From positions 1-37,619 of the forward strand of contig JAHHSA010000011.1 of NCBI GenBank assembly GCA_020025475.1: 37,619 bases of DNA. The letters run 5' to 3'. Below, piece by piece: positions 8,198-16,824 of the stretch (positions within the stretch are counted from its first letter, which is position 1; every line of letters begins with the position of its first letter). Below the pieces are notes generated by a model. That model saw nothing but the letters and a program-made list of their open reading frames with translations. It did no database searches and was not told the DNA's origin. Made by a program: the position numbers and the translations under genes. This DNA is from Oscillibacter sp. (GTDB lineage Bacteria > Bacillota > Clostridia > Oscillospirales > Oscillospiraceae).

Positions 8198-8698
8198 TTG
8201 GCATACAAGCATCAGATTTTGGTCTCCTCGGAGCTGGAGGAAGACACCGGCAAGATCGAGGAGCTGCTGCAGCGGGTGATCCCTGCTGTGCTGGACGACG
8301 AGGGCGTCAAGACCCCCTGCGAGGTGGATGTTCTCCTGACGGATGACAATGGAATTCATCAGATTAACCTGGATATGCGGGAGGTAGACCGCCCCACTGA
8401 TGTGCTGAGCTTCCCCATGTTTGACTATATGCCCGGCGAGCCGCCGGTGGACGACAAAGACGCGGACCCCGCTACAGGCCTCACTCCGCTGGGAGACATG
8501 GTTCTCTCCCTGGAGCGGGCGCGGGCCCAGGCGGAGGAGTTCGGCCACAGCACGGAGCGGGAGATGGCCTACCTAGCGGTCCATTCCATTTTGCACCTGC
8601 TGGGCTACGACCACATGGATGACGGCCCTCAGAAGGCCCGGATGCGGGGGCGGGAGGAGGAAATCCTCACTGCTCTGGGGATTACCAGAGAGAACTGA
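8198..8698 (+). CDS. ybeY: Endoribonuclease YbeY (16S rRNA 3'-end maturation)
   Basis: A 166-residue UPF0054/YbeY metalloprotein with the zinc motif HSILHLLGYDH (His129, His133, His139), and the conserved REVDRPTDVLSFP and LGDMVLSLERA blocks. YbeY takes part in 16S rRNA 3'-end processing and late 70S quality control. The start is a TTG at 8198, one base after the phoH stop, with AAGGGCGG as ribosome site inside phoH; an in-frame ATG much further upstream would overlap phoH by over 100 bases. In many Firmicutes pgpH lies between phoH and ybeY or nearby, and dgkA, cdd and era follow; here they are not adjacent. Confidence 0.95.
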   Translation: MAYKHQILVSSELEEDTGKIEELLQRVIPAVLDDEGVKTPCEVDVLLTDDNGIHQINLDMREVDRPTDVLSFPMFDYMPGEPPVDDKDADPATGLTPLGDMVLSLERARAQAEEFGHSTEREMAYLAVHSILHLLGYDHMDDGPQKARMRGREEEILTALGITREN

Positions 8699-8865
8699 TT
8701 GACTTTTGAAGAAAACCACACCATGCGAATATCCCCGCAGGGGGAAGGTACTTGTCCCTGCACGGATGCGGTGGAACGGAGGTGTTCCGCCACTGCTTCC
8801 TTGAGATTCGTGTGATGAGGACCGCCGTTTTGAGAAGATGCATACAATGGCCTGAGGTGAGTTGT

Positions 8866-9210
8866 ATGGAACTACTGCAAGACGGCGTCCTGGCTTTTTT
8901 GGCCTCTGTGGGGCTGGTGTCCCTGGTCTGGCTGGTGGCGGGACTTATGCGCCGGCCCGGCCCGGCGGAGCTGGCGCTGGTGCTGCCACTCAAGGGTGCG
9001 GCACCGGCTCTGGAGGCGGATGTGCGGACGCTGCGGCGTCTCAGGCATCAGGTGCCGGAGGCAACCATTGTGCTGCTGGACTGCGGCCTGGATCGGGATG
9101 CGCTCCTGCTGGCCCGGTATCTGGCCCAGCGGGAGGAGGATGTCCTCCTGGCGGATGGAGACACGCTAGCCGTCTGCCTGACGGAGAAACGGCAAGCGGA
9201 GAGAGAATAG
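8866..9210 (+). CDS. Small membrane-anchored protein of unknown function
   Basis: A 114-residue protein I do not recognise. Residues 8-27 (VLAFLASVGLVSLVWLVAGL) form one membrane helix, followed by RR and a roughly 85-residue cytosolic part rich in Leu, Ala, Asp and Arg. Its pattern (LALVLPLKGAAP..LEADVRTLRRLRHQ..ATIVLLDCGLDRDALLLARYL) suggests alternating strands and helices. The vague resemblance to the start of a glycosyltransferase fold (a strand ending VLLDCGLD) is too weak to name. GAGGTGAG ends six bases before the ATG at 8866. recD2 begins 19 bases after its stop, so it is probably co-transcribed with recD2 and comF. No catalytic motif is visible. Confidence 0.75.
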   Translation: MELLQDGVLAFLASVGLVSLVWLVAGLMRRPGPAELALVLPLKGAAPALEADVRTLRRLRHQVPEATIVLLDCGLDRDALLLARYLAQREEDVLLADGDTLAVCLTEKRQAERE

Positions 9211-9229
9211 AGAAAAAGAGGAACATATC

Positions 9230-11440
9230 ATGGAGATGACCACCTGCGAGGGAACCGTACACAGCATTATTTTTCAAAATGCCGAAAACGGCTATACAGT
9301 GCTGCGCCTGCTGACGGAGGAGGGCGAGGTGGTGACGGTTGTGGGGGTGATCCCCTGCGTGGCCCCGGGGGAGCACCTGGTGGTCTCCGGCGACTGGGAG
9401 ATCCATCCCCAGCACGGCGAACAGCTTCACGCACTGGAACTGGAGCGGTCTCTGCCGGATAACGAGGAGGACATTGTCACCTATCTCTCCTCCGGCATCT
9501 GCAAGGGAGTGGGGCCTGCTACCGCCCAGCGGATTGTGGACCGATTCGGTGCGGAGGCGCTCAGCGTGATTGAGGCAGAACCGGAGCGGCTGCAGTGCAT
9601 CAAGGGTATGACCATGAAGAAGGCGCGGGAGCTGTCCAGCAGCTTCCGCCAACACATGGGGATGCGGCGGCTGATGGCTTTTCTGGCCCAGTATCAGCTG
9701 CCCCAGGTACTGGCGATGCAGCTGCGCCAGACCTACGGAGATGCGGCCCTGCAAAAGGTGGAGGAAAACCCCTATCTGCTGAGTATGGACAGCTGTGGGG
9801 TGGAGTTTTCCGTCACCGATGAGATTGCCATGAGCATGGGCTTTGACGCTGCCTGCGGGCAGCGGCTTCAGGCCGCACTGACCTTTGAGCTGAACTTCAA
9901 CGAGCACAATGGGCATGTCTTTTTGCCCCATGAGAAGCTGATTGGGGCCACGGCCCAGCTGCTGGACTGTGACACGGAGCTGTTGGAGGCGGCCCTGTCT
10001 GAGCTCTTGGAACGGGGCATCGTGGTGGAGCAGACAGTGGCCAGGGTTCGGGCCTGCTATCTGCGGCGGCTCTTCGACGCAGAAGCCTCTGCCACCGCTC
10101 GGCTCTGCTCCCTGCTGGAGAGCACTTCCGAGGATTTGCACCAGGCGGACCGGGTGGTCCGGGAGATCGAGGAAGAGCAGGGCATCACCTACGCACCCCA
10201 GCAGCGGCAGGCGGTAGAGCTGGCCGCCCATACCGGCGTGCTGATTCTCACCGGAGGCCCCGGTACCGGAAAGACCACCACCGTCCGTGGCATCGTGGCG
10301 CTGTTTCGGAAAATGGGCATGGACATCGTACTGGCGGCCCCCACCGGACGCGCCGCCAAGCGAATGAGCGAGCTGACGGGCATGGAGGCGCAGACCATTC
10401 ACCGCCTGCTGGGCATGACCTGGAACGAGAGCGCCCATCAGGTGACATTTACCAAGACGGAGAAAGAGCCGTTGGAGGCGGACGCGGTAATCGTGGATGA
10501 AATGAGTATGGTGGACCTTATGCTGTTTTCCGCCCTGCTCCGATCTCTGCGGCCGGGAACCCGGTTGGTTCTGGTGGGTGACGCGGACCAACTGCCCTCA
10601 GTGGGGGCAGGAAACGTGTTTTCCGATCTGATCCGTTCGGGGAAGGTGGAGACCGTCTTTTTGCGGGAGGTGTTCCGGCAGGCATCGGAGTCTGCCATTA
10701 TCCGCAACGCTCATGCTGTCAACGGCGGCGAGGCGCCCCGTTTGGTGAATGACCAGGGGGACTTCTTTTTCCTGCGGCGGCAGGACCCCCAGCGGGCGGT
10801 GGACACGGTGGTGGAGCTGTGCAAGACACGGCTCCCGGACCGGATGCACATTCCTGCCGATCAGATTCAGGTGTTGACCCCCACCCGTAAAGGCCCCACC
10901 GGGACCATCAACCTGAATCGCTGCTTGCAGGCGGCGCTGAATCCCAAAATGAAGGACAAGCGGGAGATCATCTGGGGGGATCGGATCTTTCGGGAGGGGG
11001 ATCGGATTATGCAGACCCGGAACGACTATGACGTTGTGTGGGAAAAGACGGACGGCACCGTGGGTACCGGAATGTTCAACGGCGACGTGGGAAAGATCCT
11101 GCAAATAGACCCCTCCGGAGAGCTGCTGGCGCTGGATTTTGACGGCCGGGTAGCCACCTACAGCGTGGAGATGCTCAGTGAGATCGATCTGGCCTATGCC
11201 CAGACCGTCCACAAGGCACAGGGCAGCGAGTACCGGGCCGTGGTACTTTCGGCCATGCCTGCGGCCAAGTCCCTGATGGTGCGGGGGGTGCTCTACACCG
11301 CCCTGACCCGGGCCCGGGAGCTGATGGTGACGGTAGGGGATGAACGGACCCTGGCTGCCATGGCAGCCAATGACCGCCAGCAGCGGCGCTATTCGGGGCT
11401 GCGGTGGCGGCTGACCCATGCAGGGGAGAAGCGGGCATGA
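9230..11440 (+). CDS. recD2: ATP-dependent RecD2-like DNA helicase
   Basis: A 736-residue SF1B 5'-3' DNA helicase. Residues 1-80 form the RecD2 N-terminal OB-like domain, followed by a helix-hairpin-helix region (ICKGVGPATAQRIVDRFG, about 90-107). The motor has Walker A GGPGTGKT (342-349), Walker B VDEMSMVD (422-429), motif III GDADQLPSVGAG (450-461), and near the end TVHKAQGSEY with the UvrD-like C-terminal motif. RecD2 acts outside RecBCD, in DNA repair and replication-fork stability. AGAGGAACATATC provides the ribosome site. Its last four bases (ATGA) overlap the comF start. Length is normal. Confidence 0.95.
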   Translation: MEMTTCEGTVHSIIFQNAENGYTVLRLLTEEGEVVTVVGVIPCVAPGEHLVVSGDWEIHPQHGEQLHALELERSLPDNEEDIVTYLSSGICKGVGPATAQRIVDRFGAEALSVIEAEPERLQCIKGMTMKKARELSSSFRQHMGMRRLMAFLAQYQLPQVLAMQLRQTYGDAALQKVEENPYLLSMDSCGVEFSVTDEIAMSMGFDAACGQRLQAALTFELNFNEHNGHVFLPHEKLIGATAQLLDCDTELLEAALSELLERGIVVEQTVARVRACYLRRLFDAEASATARLCSLLESTSEDLHQADRVVREIEEEQGITYAPQQRQAVELAAHTGVLILTGGPGTGKTTTVRGIVALFRKMGMDIVLAAPTGRAAKRMSELTGMEAQTIHRLLGMTWNESAHQVTFTKTEKEPLEADAVIVDEMSMVDLMLFSALLRSLRPGTRLVLVGDADQLPSVGAGNVFSDLIRSGKVETVFLREVFRQASESAIIRNAHAVNGGEAPRLVNDQGDFFFLRRQDPQRAVDTVVELCKTRLPDRMHIPADQIQVLTPTRKGPTGTINLNRCLQAALNPKMKDKREIIWGDRIFREGDRIMQTRNDYDVVWEKTDGTVGTGMFNGDVGKILQIDPSGELLALDFDGRVATYSVEMLSEIDLAYAQTVHKAQGSEYRAVVLSAMPAAKSLMVRGVLYTALTRARELMVTVGDERTLAAMAANDRQQRRYSGLRWRLTHAGEKRA

Positions 11441-12144
11441 CGGTGCGGGAGCTGTTCTATCCACGCCGCTGCTGCGCCTGCATGAAGGTGCTGCTGCCAT
11501 GGGAGAGTGGCTTTTGCGATGCCTGCAAGCGCCGGCTGCCTTGGGTGGAGACTGGGAAAATCCAGGAACCCCTCCTGCCACATGAGCTGCGCTGTGCCGC
11601 CCCCCTCTGGTATGAGGAGGGAGCCAGACAGGCGCTGCTGCGGCTGAAGTTCCGAGAGGGCAGCTGGGTGGCAGACACCCTGGGGGCCCTGCTGGCGGAG
11701 TGCGCCGCCTCGTATTGTGCCGGGGACTTTGACTGTGTCACCTGGGTGCCGGTGGGCAGAAAGCGGCTGCGTCAGCGTGGCTTCGACCAGGCACAGCTGT
11801 TGGCTGCACGTGCCTGCCGCCTCTGGGAGACGGAGCCGGTGGCCATGCTGCGCAAGGTGATGGACAACCCACCTCAGTCCGGCATTCGGGACCCGGCAGC
11901 CCGCCGGGCCAATGTGTTGGGTGTCTACGATCCAGTAAACACGGACAGAATTCTGGGAAGCCGTATTCTTCTGGTAGACGATGTTTGCACCACCGGTGCC
12001 ACTCTGGAGGAGTGTGCCAGAATTCTGATGGAAGCCGGTGCAGCGGACGTGACGGCGGTCACGGTGGCGAAAACCCGTGAGAGGGAGGAGCACATGGCCG
12101 CCTGTGGTGGAAATACACAGGAAAAAAGGACAAATCACCGCTGA
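11437..12144 (+). CDS. comF: ComF family protein (phosphoribosyltransferase-like)
   Basis: A 235-residue ComF/GntX protein. The N-terminus has a zinc ribbon (Cys12/Cys15 and Cys27/Cys30). The C-terminal half is a type I phosphoribosyltransferase domain with the PRPP loop ILLVDDVCTTGATL (177-190) and the family motif VPVGRKRLRQRGFDQAQLLA (about 104-123). In naturally competent bacteria ComFC helps move DNA to the cytoplasm; in others the role is unclear. The ATG overlaps the recD2 stop (ATGA), so the two are translationally coupled, a pairing that fits DNA handling. No competence pilus genes are present in this window. Confidence 0.93.
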   Translation: MTVRELFYPRRCCACMKVLLPWESGFCDACKRRLPWVETGKIQEPLLPHELRCAAPLWYEEGARQALLRLKFREGSWVADTLGALLAECAASYCAGDFDCVTWVPVGRKRLRQRGFDQAQLLAARACRLWETEPVAMLRKVMDNPPQSGIRDPAARRANVLGVYDPVNTDRILGSRILLVDDVCTTGATLEECARILMEAGAADVTAVTVAKTREREEHMAACGGNTQEKRTNHR

Positions 12145-12161
12145 TTCTTCACAAAAATGGC

Positions 12162-12190
12162 TTGCAATCGCAGAAAACAGTCAGTATAAT
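12162..12190 (+). promoter_or_regulatory. Sigma-A promoter of mreB
   Basis: TTGCAA (12162-12167), a 17-base spacer and a perfect TATAAT (12185-12190) stand 18 bases after the comF stop. The expected 5' leader is about 64 bases. Confidence 0.8.
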
Positions 12191-12260
12191 ATTAAAAGTA
12201 AAATTTTGCGAGTGTGCCGTTTACGGCGATTACGATAGAAAGACTATGAGGTGTCTGAGT

Positions 12261-13286
12261 ATGTCCATGGCAAAGGATATTGGTATCGATTTGGGTACCG
12301 CTTCGGTTCTGGTATATGTGAAGGGAAAGGGTATCGTGCTCAACGAGCCCTCTGTGGTGGCGCTGGATAAGAACACCGGCAAGCTGCTCAAGGTGGGCAC
12401 GGATGCGCAGGCCATGCTGGGGCGTACCCCCGGCAACATTGTGGCCATCCGCCCCCTGCGTGAAGGCGTGATCTCCGACTACGACATGACCGAGCGGATG
12501 CTCCGTGAGTTCATCCACAAGGTGGCTGGCGTGTCCTTCTTCAAGCCCCGGGTCATTATCTGCGTTCCCTCCGGTATCACCGAGGTCGAGGAGCGTGCCG
12601 TCATCGACGCCGGCATCCAGGCCGGTGCCAGAAAAGTCTATCTGATTGAGGAGCCTGTGGCTGCTGCCATCGGCGCCGGCATTGACATAGCCAAGCCCGA
12701 CGGTCATATGGTGGTTGATATCGGCGGCGGTACTGCCGACATTGCCGTTATCTCCCTGTCCGGCGTGGTGGAGTCTGCCTCCATCAAGATCGCTGGCGAC
12801 CAGCTCAACGAGGCTGTGGTGAAGTATATGCGCCGCAAGCACAACCTGCTGGTAGGCGAGCGGACTGCCGAGGAAATGAAGAAGCAGATCGGCTGTGTCT
12901 TCCCCAAGGAGGAAGAGGAGACCATGGACGTCAAGGGACGCTGCCTGCTCACGGGCCTGCCCAAGGTAGTGACCGTCAGCTCCACGGAGATGATGGATGC
13001 CTTTGAGGAACCTGTAGAGCGTATCATGGAGGCGATTCACTCCGTCCTGGAGCGTACGCCCCCCGAGCTGGTAGCCGATATTTCCACCAACGGCATTACC
13101 ATGACCGGCGGCGGCAGCCTGGTGGCCGGCTTTGATCAGCTGGTGGAGGCCCGTACCGGCATCCACACCGAGATCGCGGACGACGCAGTCTCCTGTGTCG
13201 CCCTGGGTACCGGCAAGAGCCTGGATTCCCTGAACGCTATGCAGGACGGCACAATGAACCTGTCCCGCCGCCGTCAGATGAACTAA
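12261..13286 (+). CDS. mreB: Rod-shape actin homologue MreB/Mbl
   Basis: A 341-residue bacterial actin that forms membrane-bound filaments guiding cell-wall synthesis along the rod. Nucleotide-site motifs are intact: phosphate 1 DLGTAS (10-15), phosphate 2 DIGGGTAD (153-160), and the adenosine motif TGGGSLV near the C-terminus; EEPVAAAIGAG is the connect-1 region. GAGGTG ends seven bases before the ATG at 12261, which fixes the start; longer in-frame starts lie in the promoter. It is not followed by mreC or mreD, so this may be the Mbl/MreBH-type paralogue. A strong terminator follows directly, making it a single-gene unit. Confidence 0.94.
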   Translation: MSMAKDIGIDLGTASVLVYVKGKGIVLNEPSVVALDKNTGKLLKVGTDAQAMLGRTPGNIVAIRPLREGVISDYDMTERMLREFIHKVAGVSFFKPRVIICVPSGITEVEERAVIDAGIQAGARKVYLIEEPVAAAIGAGIDIAKPDGHMVVDIGGGTADIAVISLSGVVESASIKIAGDQLNEAVVKYMRRKHNLLVGERTAEEMKKQIGCVFPKEEEETMDVKGRCLLTGLPKVVTVSSTEMMDAFEEPVERIMEAIHSVLERTPPELVADISTNGITMTGGGSLVAGFDQLVEARTGIHTEIADDAVSCVALGTGKSLDSLNAMQDGTMNLSRRRQMN

Positions 13287-13293
13287 GCCCAAT

Positions 13294-13326
13294 GCTCCCG
13301 GCCACCTGCTGGCCGGGAGCGTTTTT
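13294..13326 (+). terminator. Rho-independent terminator after mreB
   Basis: GCTCCCGGCCA and TGGCCGGGAGC form an 11-bp GC-rich stem around CCTGC, followed by GTTTTTG. Confidence 0.9.
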
Positions 13327-13451
13327 GTAAACTGTTGCATATGTGACAGCACATATCCCATTTTAGGGATATACTGAATTCTGGAAGAATATGCGCCCTC
13401 CATGCGGGGGCGTCGATTTTTTGAAAGTGAGAAGAAAAGGAGGCCACCCGG

Positions 13452-14852
13452 ATGAAATTTGAACCTGTGAACAGGGAGTGTGCGGAGACCCTGCGCCGGT
13501 ATTATGAACACTGTGACTATGAGCTGTGCGAGTACTCCGCGGGTACCAAGCTGATGTGGAAGAAGATTTTGCACCCGGAGTGGACGGAGGCAGCAGGCTG
13601 TCTGGTGGTGCGGAACGAGATTGATGGTCAAGTGGTGTTTGACTACCCGGTTCCCGGTCCGGACGGCGACGAGGACAAGGCGCTGGAAGCCATCGAGCGG
13701 TACTGCATGGAGACGGAGATCCCGCTGGTGGTGTCCGTGGTGCCGGAGAAGAAGGCGACAAAGCTGCTGACCCGCTATCCCTATGCTCTGGTGGGGAACG
13801 TGCGGACTTGGCGGGATTATCTCTATCGTACAGAGGCCCTGCAGAGCTTTGCAGGGCGGCACTACTCCGGGGTGCGCAACCACCTGAACAAGTTTAAAGC
13901 CAACTGGCCTGAGGCCTTCTTTCGCCCACTGACAGGAGCGGATCGGGACGCCATCGAGCAGTTCTGGGTGAACTACGAGGCGGAGTTTGCTGGCCGCAAG
14001 AGCGGAAAAGCGATCCAGGAACTGGAGCGGGCGAGAAAGATGATGAGTATGGTGGACTTGCCCTGGGTAAAGGCCGGTGCCGTGTTCGACGGGGAGAAGA
14101 TTGTGGCACTGTCCCTGGGGGAGCAGTGCGGCAATGAGCTGATTATCCATGTGGAAAAGGCCCTTTACTCCTATGCCGGGTCCTATCAGATGATGGTTCA
14201 GACCTTTGCCCGTCACTTCGGGGTTGGAATCCCATGGATCAACCGGGAGGACGATGCTGCGGATCGGGGCCTGCGAACCTCCAAACTGCAGTACGGCCCG
14301 GACCGTCTGGCTTCCAAGTACAGCTTTGAGGCCAGAAATGAGCTGTTGGGCCGATTTGATGCAATTCCGGATTTGGAGACAGAGCGGTTGACGCTGACGG
14401 CACTGCGGGAGGAGGACATCCCTGCCTATAATGCCCTGGTGCTGGACCGGGAGCGGAACCGATGGTGGGGCTATGATGATGCCGCGGGTTTGGGAAAGCC
14501 TGTGGAGGAGCGAAGTTTCTTTGAGGTGGCACAGCATGACTTTGCCGCTCGCACCGCCGTAAACTTTGCCATTCGCCTGGATGGAAGATTTATCGGAGAG
14601 ATCATTTTGTACCACTTCGATTTCCGGGGCGGTGCGGAGGTGGGCTGCCGCATTGACAGCGCCTATGCCGGGAACGGCTATGGCACAGAGGCTGCGCAGG
14701 CTGTGGCGGATTGGGCCCTCTATGCAGTCCACCTGGATCGGGTGGTGGCTAAGTGTTTCCACGAAAATGAATCATCCCGAAAGATGCTCTCGTCCTTTAT
14801 GAGGGAGAACGGAGAGGACGAGCAGTTTCTTTACTTTGAAAAAACTGTGTAA
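13452..14852 (+). CDS. DUF2156 (LPG-synthase C-like) domain fused to a GNAT acetyltransferase
   Basis: A 466-residue two-domain cytosolic protein. Residues 1-295 match the DUF2156/phosphatidylglycerol lysyltransferase C-terminal fold (a FemAB-like double GNAT): WRDYLYRTEALQSFAGRHYS (120-139), RNHLNKFKANW (142-152) and IHVEKALYSYAGSYQMMVQTF, NREDDAADRGLRTSKLQY (264-281). Residues 305-466 are a RimJ/RimL-type GNAT: LETERLTLTALREED, then the acetyl-CoA loop AYAGNGYGTEAAQA (404-417), then CFHENESSRKML. The first domain usually takes an aminoacyl group from tRNA; without the MprF membrane half its acceptor is unknown. The second should acetylate an amine. AAGGAGGCCACCCGG precedes the ATG. It stands alone between the mreB terminator and a lipoprotein gene. 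Confidence 0.88.
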   Translation: MKFEPVNRECAETLRRYYEHCDYELCEYSAGTKLMWKKILHPEWTEAAGCLVVRNEIDGQVVFDYPVPGPDGDEDKALEAIERYCMETEIPLVVSVVPEKKATKLLTRYPYALVGNVRTWRDYLYRTEALQSFAGRHYSGVRNHLNKFKANWPEAFFRPLTGADRDAIEQFWVNYEAEFAGRKSGKAIQELERARKMMSMVDLPWVKAGAVFDGEKIVALSLGEQCGNELIIHVEKALYSYAGSYQMMVQTFARHFGVGIPWINREDDAADRGLRTSKLQYGPDRLASKYSFEARNELLGRFDAIPDLETERLTLTALREEDIPAYNALVLDRERNRWWGYDDAAGLGKPVEERSFFEVAQHDFAARTAVNFAIRLDGRFIGEIILYHFDFRGGAEVGCRIDSAYAGNGYGTEAAQAVADWALYAVHLDRVVAKCFHENESSRKMLSSFMRENGEDEQFLYFEKTV

Positions 14853-15008
14853 GCAAGCTGACCAGGCAAAAGACCCCGTTTTCTTGCTTGTTCAGCAGTG
14901 GGGAAAACCGGTCAATTTCCATTGAAATTCCGGACTTTCCTCTATCTATCCCCATGGGAATCTGCTATACTAGCCTCATCAAAAGCTGTGAGAAAGGAAC
15001 GATGCGTG

Positions 15009-16235
15009 ATGCTCAGATTCTTGGCGGCACTGCTGTTTTTGTGTATGCTGACCGGCTGCGGACAGACGGAAACCCAGATACCGGCCCACCAGCAGGAGCA
15101 GGAAGAACCGATTGTTCAAGAGCCGAGGCAGGAGTCCTATACCGTCCTGGACCCTACCGTGGCCCCGGAAGGCGGAGCGGTGGACGGCGTTGCCTACGTC
15201 CCGTGGGACGGCGTGGTGGAACATCTCTTTTTCCATCCGGTGGTGGCCTATCCGGAGCAGGCCTTTGACGGCGACGCTGCCGCAGACGGCATCGACGACT
15301 TTATGGTCACGGCAGACGAGTACCGGGCTATTTTGCAGAGTGTCTATGACCGGGGGTTCATCCTGGTGGATATTGCCGATGTGTGGAGAGAAACCACCGG
15401 TCAGGACGGAGAGCCCCATATGGTGCGGAATACCCTGTACATCCCAGAGGGGAAAAAGCCCCTGATCCTCTCTTTTGACGACACCAACTATTATCCCTAT
15501 ATGCTGGAAAACGGCTTTTCCTACAAGCTGATTCTGGGAGACGATGGAAAGATCTGGTCGTGGGGCATGGACCCACAGGGCCAGGAGGTGGTGAGCCGGG
15601 ATCTGGACGCCATTCCCATTCTGGATAAGTTTGTGGAGGAGCACCCGGACTTCTCACCTTTTGGAGCCAAAGGCTGCCTGAGTCTTACCGGTTACGCCGG
15701 AATTTTGGGCTATCGCACCCAGACCGACACAAAGCACTGGACGCAAGAGCAGGAGACCAACCGCCAGCTTGAGCGGGAGGCGGTGAAGCCCATCATCGCG
15801 GAATTAAAGCGCACTGGCTGGACCTTCGGCAGCCACACCTGGGGCCACATCCGGCTGGGCACGCTGCCCATGGAGACCATTCAGGCGGACACCCGCCGCT
15901 GGGCCGATGAGGTTGGGTCTCTGGTGGGGCCCACCAACGTGATCTTCTATCCCCATGGCGAGCGGCCTGACGGAAATGACTGGCAGAATACGGGCCCGGT
16001 ATTCCGGTATTTGCAGAGCGAGGGAGGCTTCCGCATCTTCTGCTCCGTGGGAATCAACAGCTTCAGTTTTATCAAGAGAGATGTCTGCGCTGTGATCTGT
16101 GATCGCCTCCATCCTGACGGCACTACCCTGCGCGGGACGAAGAAGGTCGTGTGCTGGTATGCCCCTTTCTACGACACTGAAAAGATCATCGACCTGAAGG
16201 TCCGTCCAGAGCGGCCTGTCCGGTGGATGGAGTGA
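15009..16235 (+). CDS. Lipoprotein polysaccharide deacetylase (NodB-like)
   Basis: A 408-residue exported lipoprotein: signal peptide 1-16 with lipobox LTGC (lipidated Cys17), then a Gln/Glu/Pro-rich linker to about 45. The catalytic part is a NodB/polysaccharide deacetylase-like domain with SFDD (155-158, metal and base Asp157/158) and SHTWGH (275-280, metal His276/His280), followed by a VIFYPHGE strand (311-318). It should act outside the membrane, removing acetyl groups from peptidoglycan or another glycan. The insert between the two motif blocks (residues 165-265) is longer than in simple deacetylases. AAAGGAA lies ten bases before the ATG at 15009; a GTG at 15006 is an equal alternative. 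cdd follows 12 bases after the stop. Confidence 0.88.
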   Translation: MLRFLAALLFLCMLTGCGQTETQIPAHQQEQEEPIVQEPRQESYTVLDPTVAPEGGAVDGVAYVPWDGVVEHLFFHPVVAYPEQAFDGDAAADGIDDFMVTADEYRAILQSVYDRGFILVDIADVWRETTGQDGEPHMVRNTLYIPEGKKPLILSFDDTNYYPYMLENGFSYKLILGDDGKIWSWGMDPQGQEVVSRDLDAIPILDKFVEEHPDFSPFGAKGCLSLTGYAGILGYRTQTDTKHWTQEQETNRQLEREAVKPIIAELKRTGWTFGSHTWGHIRLGTLPMETIQADTRRWADEVGSLVGPTNVIFYPHGERPDGNDWQNTGPVFRYLQSEGGFRIFCSVGINSFSFIKRDVCAVICDRLHPDGTTLRGTKKVVCWYAPFYDTEKIIDLKVRPERPVRWME

Positions 16236-16247
16236 AAAGGAGGCCAC

Positions 16248-16640
16248 ATGGAACGAGAGGCATTGAAGGCGGCTGCAACTGCCATGCTGGACAAGGCCTA
16301 CTGCCCCTATTCCCACTTTCCGGTGGGAGCGGCACTGGAGTGTGACGATGGCACGGTATATACTGGCTGTAACGTGGAAAATGCGGCTTACTCCCCCGGC
16401 ATTTGTGCGGAACGGACCGCTGTAGCTAAGGCCGTCAGCGAGGGACATCGCCGCTTTCGGCGCATTGCCATTGCGGGGCGCAGCACCCAGTTTTGTACCC
16501 CTTGCGGGGTCTGCCGCCAGGTACTGCGGGAATTTGCCCCGGATCTCGAGGTCATCTGCCTCAACGCCGCCGGGGAAGAACGGACCTACACACTGCCGGA
16601 CCTGCTGCCGGACAGCTTCGGGCCGGATTTTTTGCCCTGA
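16248..16640 (+). CDS. cdd: Cytidine deaminase
   Basis: A 130-residue zinc-dependent deaminase that turns cytidine and deoxycytidine into uridine and deoxyuridine. The zinc and catalytic residues are in CAERTA (Cys53, Glu55) and PCGVCRQ (Cys86, Cys89); NVENAAYSPGICAE is the substrate-binding block. Length is typical of the homotetrameric short form. AAAAGGAGGCCAC gives a strong ribosome site. It shares a transcript with the deacetylase upstream only by closeness (12 bases). In many Firmicutes cdd follows ybeY and dgkA; here it lies about 7.5 kb away. A terminator follows about 50 bases after the stop. Confidence 0.96.
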   Translation: MEREALKAAATAMLDKAYCPYSHFPVGAALECDDGTVYTGCNVENAAYSPGICAERTAVAKAVSEGHRRFRRIAIAGRSTQFCTPCGVCRQVLREFAPDLEVICLNAAGEERTYTLPDLLPDSFGPDFLP

Positions 16641-16692
16641 TCGCTGGGAACGACAAAGAGCCCGGCATAAGACAGGCTTTTTCCACAGAATG

Positions 16693-16720
16693 AGACCCCG
16701 GGGAATCCCGGGGTCTTTTG
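16693..16720 (+). terminator. Rho-independent terminator after cdd
   Basis: AGACCCCGGG and CCCGGGGTCT form a 10-bp stem around GAAT, followed by TTTTG. The next 104 bases (to the spoVAE stop at 16825) hold nothing I recognise. Confidence 0.85.
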
Positions 16721-16824
16721 CATGCAAAAAGGGACACCATCCGCCTGCTTCCAAGCGGCCGCCACTGAGCAACCGGGTCACGATTGCCACCAGACAATGC
16801 ACGGATCTGGCGGCGCTACGCCAC

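Noticed and set aside
8699..8865. Possible structured RNA or riboswitch between ybeY and the small membrane protein gene.
   Set aside because: Only weak hairpins (GCAGGG/CCCTGC and GGTGGAAC/GTTCCGCC) are present, with no terminator, promoter or known motif.
13327..13451. Promoter before the DUF2156/GNAT gene (TTGCAT or GTGACA with TATACT).
   Set aside because: Spacers of 29 and 21 bases are too long for a sigma-A promoter.
12192..14762. An 856-codon minus-strand open frame across mreB and the DUF2156/GNAT gene.
   Set aside because: It is a shadow of GC-rich coding sequence on the plus strand, where MreB and GNAT motifs are certain; its own translation has no recognisable fold.
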